A DNA stretch of 64,000 bases from G963708235 sp963708235 (GTDB lineage Bacteria; Actinomycetota; Acidimicrobiia; Spongiisociales; UBA5794): contig OY970200.1 in NCBI GenBank assembly GCA_963708235.1, positions 2,976,001 through 3,040,000 of the forward strand, in the 5' to 3' direction. Shown here in pieces: positions 7,797 to 16,657 of this stretch. The notes beneath the pieces are model-generated. The model did no database searches. It worked only from the letters and a program-made list of their open reading frames with translations, and was not told the DNA's origin. A program made the position numbers and the translations under genes. Numbering within the stretch: position 1 is the stretch's first letter; each line of letters begins with the position of its first letter.

Positions 7797-10031
7797 GTGT
7801 TCGACATCGACCCCCAACTCGCTCACCTCCCCGCCGTCTGCGAAGCCCTTCTCGCCGACGGTCCACGAAGTTTCTCGGACCTCCTCGACGAGTGCGTCGC
7901 CCACCACGAACTGGGTGACCTCGCCGCAGCTCTCGGCGAGGAACCCGGGACGCTCCTGGTCGAGGCGATCTTCGACAGTCCGACACTGTGGCTGAGCGGT
8001 CTCCCTCCCGAGGACCTCGTGGCCCGCACCGACCGGCTCATCGACGGCACCGTCTTCACCCACCGCCTCACCGCCGACGAGATCGCCCACGACGTCGCCC
8101 ACACCATCCCCGACCTGGCGGCGATCCCCCTCGACACCGACCGGTTCGAAACCCCTGCGGGTCCGGTCACCCTCGAGTTCGCCACCGCCGACCAGCCGGA
8201 GACCGAGGCCGACGCCGGCGGTTCTCTGCTGGGTCCCTCCGGCTGGCTGTCCGCCTTCGAACCCGGCCAGCTCGTCGCCTTCCGCAGGAAGGCGAAGCGC
8301 CTCCTTCTCGAACCGGTCGAGGAGGTGTCGGACGGCTCCACCGAGATCGCCGCCCTTCGAGTGACGGCAGCGGCGATGTACGCCGAATCGGATGGCGGGG
8401 ACACGCCCAATGGAGTGACGGTCAACGCCCTCCTCGCCGACCCGGCAGCGTTCCGCACCCCTGCGCCGCCGGTAGGTGAGCTGCTCGCCGCCGCCGGCAT
8501 CGAGCTACGAGGTGCGTACACCGGCCCCGCCGGGGAGCCGTGGGAGAGCCCCGACGAGCGCTGGCGACGGAGTCACGCCGAGGAGGTCGTCGCCGACTAC
8601 GAACTCGACACCGCCCAGCAGGTCCATTTTGCGAATCTCCGTTCCGGCTGGGAGGCGTTCCTCGCCGGCGACCATGACGCTCCGGCCGCCCCGGAGATCC
8701 GGGATGCCATCGCCGACGTGATGGTGTGTCTCGGCTTCACGTCGTGGGTGCTCGACATCCGGGACGAGGAATCACCGGATGTCACCGCGTTCGCCAACCG
8801 TCTCATCGCCGAGATGGGACGTGCCGCGGCGCCAGCTCTGTATCTGCGTGCCATGAACGTCGAGCGCGGTGGCGACGCCGCAGGCGCAGAGGCCGACCTG
8901 CTCGGCGCCATCCGACTCGATGGCGGTTTCGCCCCGGCCCTCGACGAACTCTCCTGGTACGCCGCCGATCGGGGGGATCTCGCCCGGACGCTCCGACTGA
9001 TGCGGGAAGCGGGTGTCCCCGAGGACGACGCCGACGTCCGACTTCTCCAGGGTTTCGCCGACCAGTTACCCACGGCCGGACGCAACGAGCCGTGTCCGTG
9101 CGGTTCCGGTCGGAAGTTCAAGGCCTGTTGCCAGCGGACACCCAAACTGCCGCCGTCCGCCCAATTCGATTGGCTGGAACACCGGGTGGTGGCCTTCACC
9201 GGTCGGATGCACCGCCACCTGCGACTGCTGGCGCTCGCCATGTACGCCGCCGACGACCCGGACAACGTCGACGAGGTGACCGAACTCACCAACGACCCGG
9301 CCATCCTGGACATCGCCGTCCATGAAGGCGGCGGCATCGCCGAGTACCTCGCCGAACGGGGTCCGCTCCTCGCCGAACACGACGTCGAGGTGCTCCGGTC
9401 GTGGGCGACGAGCCGGCGGCGACTCTGGGAGATCACCGATCGGGCACCCGGCGTTGGGCTCTCGCTCACCGATGACGCCACCGGGACCGCGATCACCGTC
9501 GCCGATCCAGAACTGGTCGAGCAGTCCACCCCCGCCGGCCTGTTGCTGGCCGTGGCGGTCACGCTCCCCGGAGCCGCCCGGCTGACGGGAATCCCGATGA
9601 TGATCGGCGCCGAACAACGGGAACAGGTACGTGAGCTTCTCGCCTCCGATCCGGGTCCCGAGGAGCTGGCCCGGCTCTACGTGTCGCTGCAGGACGTTCA
9701 TTCCCGCCCGGAGCCGCCGCTCCTGCACCAGGCGCTGATCGACCCACGGATCGAATGGTCGCATACCGTCGACCGCCTCGGGCTCGAAGGCCACGAGGAC
9801 GAGACGTCGACAAGCTGGGAGCTGTACGACACCGACGGCGATCCGGTCCGTGACGATGCCTGGATCGCCGAGATCACCCTTCAGGGCGGCGCCTACTTCG
9901 TCAATGCGCCGACGGGAGCCGACCTCGAAGCGGCGCTCGAGATCCTCGGCGACGATGTCGAGGTGGTGTCGACCCGCACCATCGACATGACCCCCTTTCT
10001 GGCGGAGGCGCGACGGGAAGCACCTGCCTGA
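7797..10031 (+). CDS. Large SEC-C motif protein
   Basis: The 744-residue protein carries one clear SEC-C zinc-finger motif near residues 428-446 (RNEPCPCGSGRKFKACC), like the C-terminal tail of SecA. The regions before and after are acidic, soluble and not recognised; the part before the motif (about residues 300-425) looks TPR-like. SEC-C motifs bind zinc and often mediate contacts with the ribosome or SecB-like partners, so a protein-handling role is possible but inferred. GTG at 7797 is chosen over an earlier in-frame start at 7554 because the upstream part overlaps the divergent deacetylase gene. TACCGT near 7762-7767 could be the -10 box. Confidence 0.75.
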   Translation: MFDIDPQLAHLPAVCEALLADGPRSFSDLLDECVAHHELGDLAAALGEEPGTLLVEAIFDSPTLWLSGLPPEDLVARTDRLIDGTVFTHRLTADEIAHDVAHTIPDLAAIPLDTDRFETPAGPVTLEFATADQPETEADAGGSLLGPSGWLSAFEPGQLVAFRRKAKRLLLEPVEEVSDGSTEIAALRVTAAAMYAESDGGDTPNGVTVNALLADPAAFRTPAPPVGELLAAAGIELRGAYTGPAGEPWESPDERWRRSHAEEVVADYELDTAQQVHFANLRSGWEAFLAGDHDAPAAPEIRDAIADVMVCLGFTSWVLDIRDEESPDVTAFANRLIAEMGRAAAPALYLRAMNVERGGDAAGAEADLLGAIRLDGGFAPALDELSWYAADRGDLARTLRLMREAGVPEDDADVRLLQGFADQLPTAGRNEPCPCGSGRKFKACCQRTPKLPPSAQFDWLEHRVVAFTGRMHRHLRLLALAMYAADDPDNVDEVTELTNDPAILDIAVHEGGGIAEYLAERGPLLAEHDVEVLRSWATSRRRLWEITDRAPGVGLSLTDDATGTAITVADPELVEQSTPAGLLLAVAVTLPGAARLTGIPMMIGAEQREQVRELLASDPGPEELARLYVSLQDVHSRPEPPLLHQALIDPRIEWSHTVDRLGLEGHEDETSTSWELYDTDGDPVRDDAWIAEITLQGGAYFVNAPTGADLEAALEILGDDVEVVSTRTIDMTPFLAEARREAPA

Positions 10032-10136
10032 GGCGATTCCCCCGACCGACAGCGACCGGCAGCGGCCGCCTGCGACCGTCATCCGTCGACGCCCGGGTGA
10101 CCGTATGCTCGAAGTACAGCGGCAACAGGGAGCACG

Positions 10137-10916
10137 ATGTTCGATCTGACCACATGGGCCTGGGGCCTGGCCGCCATCTCGGGGATCGCCGTGGTCACCT
10201 GGCTGGTCAGCATTCCTCTCAGGAACGTCTCCATCGTGGACTCGGTGTGGTCCCTCTACTTCCTGGCGGCCGCCGTCACCTACGCCGTCGTCACCCCGGC
10301 CCCCGGCGGCACCCGCCGAGTGGTGATCCTGGTGCTGGTCGCCGTGTGGGCGATTCGTCTCTCCGGATACATCACCTGGCGAAACCTCGGCGAAGGCGAG
10401 GACAAACGTTACGTCGCCATGCGTGAGCGGTACGGCGCCGACTCGTTCCCCGTGATGTCGCTGTTCCGGGTCTTCCTCTTGCAGGGCGGCTTGGCCTGGG
10501 TGGTGTCGCTCCCGTTACTCGCTGCCGTCGACGGCTCACCGGACCTGGGGATCCTCGACCTGATTGGCATCGCCGTGTGGCTGGTCGGCTTCGTCTTCGA
10601 GGCGGGGGGCGACGCCCAACTCGCCCGGTTCAAGGCCGACCCCTCCAACGACGGCAAGGTGATGGACACCGGGTTGTGGCGATACACCCGCCACCCCAAC
10701 TACTTCGGCGACTTCACCCAGTGGTGGGGATTCTTCCTGATCGGGCTTGCCGCCGGCGGTTGGTGGGCCCTGCCCGCTCCGCTGATCATGAGCTGGCTGT
10801 TGCTGAAAGTCTCGGGTGTTGCGCTGTTGGAGAAGAACATCGAGCAGACCCGTCCCAAGTACGCCGACTACGTCGCCCGCACCAATGCATTCTTCCCCGG
10901 TCCTCCCAAGTCCTGA
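10137..10916 (+). CDS. DUF1295 / steroid 5-alpha-reductase-like membrane protein
   Basis: The 259-residue integral membrane protein has about six hydrophobic segments and the family signature GLWRYTRHPNYFGDFTQWWG at about residues 178-197. This signature is shared by DUF1295 proteins, ICMT and 5-alpha-reductases, which use NADPH or SAM at the membrane face. The C-terminal EKNIEQTRPKYADYVARTNAFFP is also typical. The substrate is unknown; a lipid or isoprenoid is usual. ATG at 10137 follows AGGGAG. TATGCT lies about 35 bases upstream as a plausible -10 box. The gene is separate from its neighbours. Confidence 0.85.
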   Translation: MFDLTTWAWGLAAISGIAVVTWLVSIPLRNVSIVDSVWSLYFLAAAVTYAVVTPAPGGTRRVVILVLVAVWAIRLSGYITWRNLGEGEDKRYVAMRERYGADSFPVMSLFRVFLLQGGLAWVVSLPLLAAVDGSPDLGILDLIGIAVWLVGFVFEAGGDAQLARFKADPSNDGKVMDTGLWRYTRHPNYFGDFTQWWGFFLIGLAAGGWWALPAPLIMSWLLLKVSGVALLEKNIEQTRPKYADYVARTNAFFPGPPKS

Positions 10917-10985
10917 CCTCGGTGCGGCCCGGTCACCGTGCAGCGGAGCGGTGAGATATGCTCGCCGGCAGGAGCAGATGCACCC

Positions 10986-11840
10986 ATGCACGCCACCCGC
11001 CATGACGATGCTGCCGCCTTTGTCGACCACTGCGGTGACTGGCTCGGCGAGCGTGAGGCCCGCCACAGCCTGATCCTCGGTGTCGCCATGATCCTGGTCG
11101 AAGAACCCGAGGTGTATCCCGAGCACCACCAGTGGGTCATCGACATGGACGGCGCCCCGGTGGCGGCCGCTCTCGTCACCCCGCCGCATCATCTCATCGT
11201 CGCCGATATCGTCCGTCGTCCCGCCGTCGATGCCCTGGCGAGACTTGTCGCCGCCAGCGGTGTTGCAATCACCGGCGTGATCGGCAATCGCCCCACCGTG
11301 GACCGCTTCGCCGCAGCGTGGGCGGCCCACACCGGCTCGGCCATCGAGATCGTGATGGAACAGGGAGTCTTCGCCGCCGACACGATCCTTGCGGCGTCAC
11401 CCATCGCCGGCGGGTGGCGTCCAGCAGTCCGGTCGGACCTGGCACTGCTGGTCGAATGGTGGCAGGCATTCCTCGAGGAGGCCCTTCCCGGGCTCCCCCA
11501 CCACCCTGACGACACCAGATCGACTGTTGAACAGCGACTTGCCGGACCGATGTCCACGGTTGCGGTATGGGAACACGACGGCGAGATCCTGTCGATGTGC
11601 GGGTGGGGTCGCCCCACCCCCACCGGGGTCACGATCGGACCGGTCTACACCCCTCCCGGGCTACGCGGCCGGGGCTCCGCCTCGGCCCTGGTCGGGGCGG
11701 TGTCCGCATGGCAGCTTGCCACCGGTCGCCGCTTCTGCTGCCTCTACACCGACCTCTCCAACCCGACCTCGAACGGAATCTATCGCCGGCTCGGCTACCG
11801 GCAGATCGCCGAGTCCCGCGACCTTGCTTTCCACCGGTGA
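10986..11840 (+). CDS. GNAT family N-acetyltransferase
   Basis: The 284-residue protein has a C-terminal GNAT domain. The acetyl-CoA pyrophosphate-binding loop is PPGLRGRGSASALVGAVSA, followed by the CCLYTDLSNPTSNGIYRRLGY segment that forms the last two strands and the helix after beta-4. The first 150 residues are a second, degenerate GNAT-like half, as in tandem-GNAT proteins. The acceptor substrate is unknown. ATG at 10986 gives the natural start; GGAG lies 11 bases upstream, and TATGCT near 10957 is a plausible -10 box. An in-frame ATG at 10938 would add a 16-residue extension with no site. Confidence 0.83.
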   Translation: MHATRHDDAAAFVDHCGDWLGEREARHSLILGVAMILVEEPEVYPEHHQWVIDMDGAPVAAALVTPPHHLIVADIVRRPAVDALARLVAASGVAITGVIGNRPTVDRFAAAWAAHTGSAIEIVMEQGVFAADTILAASPIAGGWRPAVRSDLALLVEWWQAFLEEALPGLPHHPDDTRSTVEQRLAGPMSTVAVWEHDGEILSMCGWGRPTPTGVTIGPVYTPPGLRGRGSASALVGAVSAWQLATGRRFCCLYTDLSNPTSNGIYRRLGYRQIAESRDLAFHR

Positions 11841-11882
11841 CAACCGGCGGCGGACGACACCGCGACCTCACCGCCCGGGGGT

Positions 11883-13097
11883 TCAGCTCCGACCGGTGGC
11901 ATCCACCTCGGCAAGGCGGCGTTGCAGGAATCGGCGTTCCACATCGTTGCCGGTGAGCGACAGCGCCTTCCGATAGGAGGTGGCGGCCTCCTGGTTGCGG
12001 CCGAGCCGACGCAGTAGGTCTGCTCTGGCGGAATGGAACAGGTGGTACCCGTCGAGCCCGGCGATCTGGTCGATCATCTCCAGCCCCACCTCGGGACCGT
12101 CGACCATGGCATGGGCCACGGCACGGTTGAGGGCGACCACCGGGGTCGGCGAGTGGCGGTACAGCTCACCGTAGAGCAGGGAGATCTGCCGCCAATCGGT
12201 GACATCGGGGTGGGGGGCGTCGCAATGGAGCGAAGCGATCGCCGCCTGGAGTTGGTACGGCCCCGGCCGTCGGTGCCGGAGCGCAAGATCGAGCAACCGC
12301 CGACCCAGGACGATCTCATCGACGTCCCAGGTGCTGCGATCCTGGTCGGCGAGCAACACCAGGTCACCTTCGACCGACCGACTCGTGCGGCGGGCGTCGT
12401 GGAACAACATCAGCGCCGCCAACCCCATCGCCTCCGGCTCGTCGGGCAGCAACTCGGTGAGCAGCCGACCGAGGCTGATCGCTTCGGCACACAGCGACGC
12501 CCGGACCAGGTCCTCACCCTCGGAGGCGACGTACCCCTCGTTGAAGATCAGGTACACCACCGCCAGGACCCCACCGAGCCGCTCCGGAAGTTGACCCGGA
12601 TCGGGGATGCGGAAGGGGATGGCGGCATCGCGGATCTTGCGTTTCGCCCGGACGATCCGCTGCGCCATCGTGGCCTCAGCCACCAGGAAGGCCCGGGCGA
12701 TCTGGCGGGTGTCGAGACCTCCCAGGGTCTTGAGCGTGAGTGCGACGCGTGCCTCCATCGCCAACGCCGGATGGCAGCAGGTGAACAGCAGCCGGAGGCG
12801 GTCGTCCGCGATCACCCGGGGCCTACCGCCGCCAGGTTGCGGGCCGGCATCCGGATCAGGCTCCCCCTCGTCGCCGAGCGACACCAGATAGGCCAGCTCC
12901 CGCTCCTTGCGGGCGTGCGTCTGGTTTCGTCTCAACCGGTCGATGGCCTTGCGCCGGGCGGTGGTGGTGAGCCACGCCCCCGGATTGCGCGGCACCTCGC
13001 CGGCGGACCAGGCCGTCATCGCCGCCGAGAAGGCGTCCTGGGCCGCATCCTCGGCCAGGTCGAAATCGCCGGTCTGGCGGATCAGCGTGGCGACCAC
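11883..13097 (-). CDS. ECF42-type (SigJ-like) sigma factor with C-terminal TPR-like extension
   Basis: The product is a sigma-70 family factor with region 2 (TLIRQTGDFDLAEDAAQDAF), region 4 (ALTLKTLGGLDTRQIARAFL and AEATMAQRIVRAKRKIR) and a long C-terminal extension ending in TPR-like helices. This architecture is typical of ECF group 42, whose members are usually encoded next to DGPF/YCII proteins and lack a classical anti-sigma factor; that pairing is present here. GTG at 13097 is the first canonical in-frame start, but the family homology clearly begins about 13 residues earlier (AVEKAFRGEYG), in frame with no ATG, GTG or TTG back to the stop of the upstream gene. The true N-terminus is therefore uncertain; see the finding. 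Confidence 0.85.
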   Translation of the reverse strand: MVATLIRQTGDFDLAEDAAQDAFSAAMTAWSAGEVPRNPGAWLTTTARRKAIDRLRRNQTHARKERELAYLVSLGDEGEPDPDAGPQPGGGRPRVIADDRLRLLFTCCHPALAMEARVALTLKTLGGLDTRQIARAFLVAEATMAQRIVRAKRKIRDAAIPFRIPDPGQLPERLGGVLAVVYLIFNEGYVASEGEDLVRASLCAEAISLGRLLTELLPDEPEAMGLAALMLFHDARRTSRSVEGDLVLLADQDRSTWDVDEIVLGRRLLDLALRHRRPGPYQLQAAIASLHCDAPHPDVTDWRQISLLYGELYRHSPTPVVALNRAVAHAMVDGPEVGLEMIDQIAGLDGYHLFHSARADLLRRLGRNQEAATSYRKALSLTGNDVERRFLQRRLAEVDATGRS

Positions 13098-13185
13098 CCG
13101 ACCGTACTCACCCCGAAACGCCTTCTCGACGGCGACCTGCGCCTCCCGGGAGGGTTCCCCCGGGAGGCCGTGGCCCGAGGTGGGG

Positions 13186-13551
13186 TCAGCCCTCGTAGTC
13201 GCTCTCCCACTCCCACACCGGCCGGATCTCGACCGAGCCGGTCCGGGCACCGGGGATCTGAGCGGCGACCTCGATGGCCTCGTCGAGATCTGCAACGTCG
13301 ACCAGGTAGAACCCGCCGAGGGCTTCCTTGGTCTCGGCGAACGGACCGTCGGTGGCCAACGTCTCCCCCTCCCGCACCCGCACGGTGGTGGCGGACGTCG
13401 TATCGTGGAGCGCCTCGCCACCCTTGTTGATGTTGCGGCTGGTGATGCGCTCGGAGAAGGCGGCGTACTCCGCCATCACCTGCTGCGCCTCGTCGGGGTC
13501 GATATCCTCCTGGGACACTTCGGGTCCGTAGATCAAGAGCGCATACTTCAT
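13186..13551 (-). CDS. DGPF/YCII-related protein, partner of the ECF42 sigma factor
   Basis: The 121-residue protein begins MKYALLIYGPE and contains DGPFAETKEALGGFYLVD, the hallmark DGPF motif of YCII-related proteins that accompany ECF42 sigma factors. The fold is a small dimeric ferredoxin-like barrel. Its biochemical role is not established; it is thought to belong to the sigma factor's regulatory unit or regulon. ATG at 13551 follows AGGAG with 8 bases of spacing. The TGA stop at 13186-13188 is followed immediately by C, and the sigma-factor frame is open in +1 across it. Confidence 0.88.
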   Translation of the reverse strand: MKYALLIYGPEVSQEDIDPDEAQQVMAEYAAFSERITSRNINKGGEALHDTTSATTVRVREGETLATDGPFAETKEALGGFYLVDVADLDEAIEVAAQIPGARTGSVEIRPVWEWESDYEG

Positions 13552-13730
13552 CTGCCTGTCTCCTGTTCGTGGCGGCGGCTCGCCGCGCTTCGTCCCAACG
13601 ACGAACGGCCGGCCGGATTATCGACACGTTGTCCGAGGAAATCTGCCGCGGCCTCACCTGCGAGCGTAGCCAACGGACCTCTCCCCCACCCCGCCGCCAC
13701 GCACCTCGTCCCCATCACTGCAGGCCCTTC

Positions 13731-13736
13731 TATCCT
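13731..13736 (+). promoter_or_regulatory. -10 box (TATCCT) of a predicted leaderless promoter, acyl-CoA dehydrogenase gene
   Basis: TATCCT ends 7 bases before ATG 13744, which places the transcription start at or next to the start codon. GGGGA lies only 1 base from the ATG, too close to act as a normal ribosome site. No good -35 hexamer is seen. Confidence 0.55.
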
Positions 13737-13743
13737 TGGGGAC

Positions 13744-15525
13744 ATGAGTCACTACCGACCGCCGTTGCGGGACATCGAATTCGTCCTCGAGCACATCGTG
13801 GGGATCGAGGACCTTTCCGGTCTCGACCGCTTCGACCACGTCGACCCCGAGCTGGTCCACGGTCTTCTCGAGGAGGCCGGACGGTTCATGAGCGAGGTGG
13901 TGGCCCCCACCAACACGGTCGGGGACACCGTGGGGGCGACACGCAACTCCGATGGCACGGTCACCGTCGCCGATGAGTTGGTCAACGCCTACCGCCAATA
14001 CGTCGCCGCCGGCTGGAACGGCGTCAAGTCCAGCCCCGACTTCGGTGGTCACGGATTCCCGACGGCGGTGGCGATCGCCGTCCAGGAGATGCTGACCTCG
14101 GCCAACATGGCGCTGTCGCTGTGCCCGATGCTGACCATGAGCTCGATCCTGGCCCTGGAGAACCACGGGACCGACGAGCAGCAGGCCACGTATCTGGAGA
14201 AGCTGATCTCCGGCCAGTGGACCGGAACCATGGTGCTCACCGAACCCGAGGCGGGCTCCGATGTCGGAGCGCTCCGGACCCGGGCGGAGCCACAGGACGA
14301 CGGTTCCTGGAAGCTGTTCGGCACCAAGATCTTCATCACGTGGGGCGAGCACGAGATGACCGACAACATCATCCACCTCGTGCTCGGACGCGCTCCGGGC
14401 GCACCTCCGGGGACCAAGGGAATCAGCCTCTTCCTCATCCCCAAGTATCTGGTCAACCCCGACGGATCGCTCGGCGCCCGCAACGATGTCAGCTGTGTCT
14501 CCATCGAGCACAAGCTCGGGATCCACTCGTCGCCGACCTGTGTGATGTCGTTCGGCGAGAACGACGGTGCGGTTGGTTACCTCATCGGCGAGGTCAACCA
14601 GGGCATGCGCTACATGTTCACCATGATGAACGACGCCCGCCTCGCCGTCGGGCTCGAGGGGCTCGCCATCGGCGAGCGGGCCTACCAGCAAGCGCTCGGC
14701 TACGCCCAGGACCGCACGCAGGGCCGAGCCATCGGCGCCCCCAAGACCGAGACCTCCCCGATCATCGACCATCCCGATGTGCGCCGCATGCTTTTGACGA
14801 TGAAGGGGTACAACGAGGCGATGCGTGGCCTCCTGTACGACAACGCCAAAGAGATCGACCTCGCCGAGCACCACCCCGACGACGCCTTCCGCCGTGCGGC
14901 GTCCGATCGTGCCGGACTGCTCACCCCGGTCTCGAAGGCATGGTGTACGGATCTCGGGGTCGAGCTTGCCTCTATCGGGATCCAGATCCACGGCGGGATG
15001 GGCTATGTCGAGGAGACCGGGGCAGCCCAGTACTACCGCGACGCCCGTATCGCCCCGATCTACGAGGGCACCAACGGGATCCAGGCCATCGATCTGGTCG
15101 TCCGCAAGATCACCCTGGGGGAAGGCGCCGTGGTGCGCCGATATCTCGACGAGCTGACCGCCCTCGACGACCCGCTCGCCGCTGCCGGCGACACATTGGA
15201 GTCGATCCGCACGGGTCTCGCCGAAGGCGTGGTGCTGCTTCGCAACGCCACCGAATGGCTGCTGTCGCGGACCGATCCCAACGATGTCCTCGCCGGAGCC
15301 ACCCCGTACCTGCGGCTCTTCGGCACGGTGGCCGGTGCCGGATACCTCGCCAGACAAGCCCTGGCGGCGCATCGCATCGGCGATGGTGACGACTTCGCCA
15401 GCGCAAAGGTGTCCACCGCCCGCTTCTACTGCGAGCAGCTCCTCCCGCAGGCCTTCGGCCTCGTCCCCGCCATCATGTCACCGGCCGCCGGCCTGTTCGA
15501 GATCGAGACGAAGCACTTGGGATGA
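13744..15525 (+). CDS. FadE5-like acyl-CoA dehydrogenase
   Basis: The 593-residue flavoprotein should oxidise acyl-CoA to trans-2-enoyl-CoA in fatty acid beta-oxidation. It is of the longer (about 600 residue) type with an extra C-terminal domain, like mycobacterial FadE5. Visible signatures are MVLTEPEAGSDVG (FAD/substrate region), the IHGGMGYVEETGAAQYYRDARI block and YEGTNGIQAIDLV, whose Glu is the expected catalytic base. The stop overlaps the start of the YihY-like gene (ATGA), so the two are probably translated together. Electrons would go to ETF and then to a quinone reductase such as the FadF-type protein at 59844-62057. Confidence 0.92.
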   Translation: MSHYRPPLRDIEFVLEHIVGIEDLSGLDRFDHVDPELVHGLLEEAGRFMSEVVAPTNTVGDTVGATRNSDGTVTVADELVNAYRQYVAAGWNGVKSSPDFGGHGFPTAVAIAVQEMLTSANMALSLCPMLTMSSILALENHGTDEQQATYLEKLISGQWTGTMVLTEPEAGSDVGALRTRAEPQDDGSWKLFGTKIFITWGEHEMTDNIIHLVLGRAPGAPPGTKGISLFLIPKYLVNPDGSLGARNDVSCVSIEHKLGIHSSPTCVMSFGENDGAVGYLIGEVNQGMRYMFTMMNDARLAVGLEGLAIGERAYQQALGYAQDRTQGRAIGAPKTETSPIIDHPDVRRMLLTMKGYNEAMRGLLYDNAKEIDLAEHHPDDAFRRAASDRAGLLTPVSKAWCTDLGVELASIGIQIHGGMGYVEETGAAQYYRDARIAPIYEGTNGIQAIDLVVRKITLGEGAVVRRYLDELTALDDPLAAAGDTLESIRTGLAEGVVLLRNATEWLLSRTDPNDVLAGATPYLRLFGTVAGAGYLARQALAAHRIGDGDDFASAKVSTARFYCEQLLPQAFGLVPAIMSPAAGLFEIETKHLG

Positions 15526-16565
15526 AGCGGTACCTCGACTGGTTCCTCAAGTCCCTTGTGGTTGCGGTCGTGGTCCACACGCTGTTTCGACGGGCTCCGG
15601 CCGAAACCACCGCTTCCACAGGCCCCGGCGCCCTGGCCGGACCGACTCCGGGACCGACTCCGGGGGCGGCGCTGTTCGTCGGCCCGCGAGGTGACCTGCC
15701 GGGGAGCGCCAACGGCATCCTGGCGCCGACCAGGAGCATCCTGAAGTCGATCGCCGAGCGGTTCAAGGAACACAACACCGTGCTCATCGGCGCCAGCCTG
15801 TCGTACTACGCCCTGTTCGCCCTGTTCCCGACGCTGATCGCCACGGTCTCGATCTTCGGGTTGGTGGCCGACCCCGAGGTGCTCGAACAACAGGTCCAGG
15901 ACCTCACCGAGGCGGTCCCGGGTTCGACCGGGCAGTTCGTCGCCGACCAGCTCACCAACCTCACCCAGGTGAGTTCCTCGGGTCTCGGAATCGCCTCGGT
16001 GGTCGCCATCATCACCGCCCTGTGGTCGGCATCGGCAGGTACCAAAGCGCTGATCTCCGGTATCAACATCGCCTACGGGGCACGCGACGACCGCGGCTAC
16101 CTGGTGAAGCGTGCGGTGGCGCTCCTGGTGACCTTGGGCGTCATCATCCTGGGAGTGGCACTGGCATCCGCGATCGCCTTCCTCCCCCAGATCCTGGGGC
16201 TGTTCGGGTTCGAGGAGGGGACCGTGGCCCTGATCAACGTGGTGCGATGGCCCACCATCCTGTTCATCGTCCTGCTCGGTCTCGGGGCGCTGTACAAGTT
16301 CGCCCCGAACCGGCCCTGGCGCAAGACCCCGCTGATCAGCATCGGCGCCGGGATCGCCGCAACGGCATGGCTGATCGCCACGATCGGGCTCTCCATCTAC
16401 GTCGACAACTTCTCGGCGCTGCCGGAGACCTACGGCACGCTGACCGGTGTGGTGGTGACCATGTTGTGGTTCTTCGTCTCGGCGATCGTGATCCTCGCCG
16501 GCGCCGAACTGAACTCCGAACTGGAGCAGCGGCACGCCTACACGACCCGCACCCAGCAGTCCTGA
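15522..16565 (+). CDS. YihY/BrkB family inner-membrane protein
   Basis: The 347-residue protein has the YihY/BrkB (formerly RNase BN) fold with six transmembrane helices. The family start SIAERFKEHNTVLIGASLSYYALFALFPTL (residues about 74-103, quoted in part) precedes the first long helix, and the last helices end in the typical ILAGAELNSELE. The N-terminal 70 residues contain one hydrophobic segment and then a Pro/Gly-rich stretch (GPTPGPTPGAA), which is an unusual addition. Function is unknown; transport or lipid-related roles have been suggested. It overlaps the dehydrogenase gene by 4 bases. Confidence 0.88.
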   Translation: MKRYLDWFLKSLVVAVVVHTLFRRAPAETTASTGPGALAGPTPGPTPGAALFVGPRGDLPGSANGILAPTRSILKSIAERFKEHNTVLIGASLSYYALFALFPTLIATVSIFGLVADPEVLEQQVQDLTEAVPGSTGQFVADQLTNLTQVSSSGLGIASVVAIITALWSASAGTKALISGINIAYGARDDRGYLVKRAVALLVTLGVIILGVALASAIAFLPQILGLFGFEEGTVALINVVRWPTILFIVLLGLGALYKFAPNRPWRKTPLISIGAGIAATAWLIATIGLSIYVDNFSALPETYGTLTGVVVTMLWFFVSAIVILAGAELNSELEQRHAYTTRTQQS

Positions 16566-16657
16566 TCCCGCTCCGGATCGCCGCTCCGAGTCCGGTGCCG
16601 GCGCAAAGCGCTATCTTGGAACCTACTTCCTCGTACTTGATCAAGGCCACACCACTT

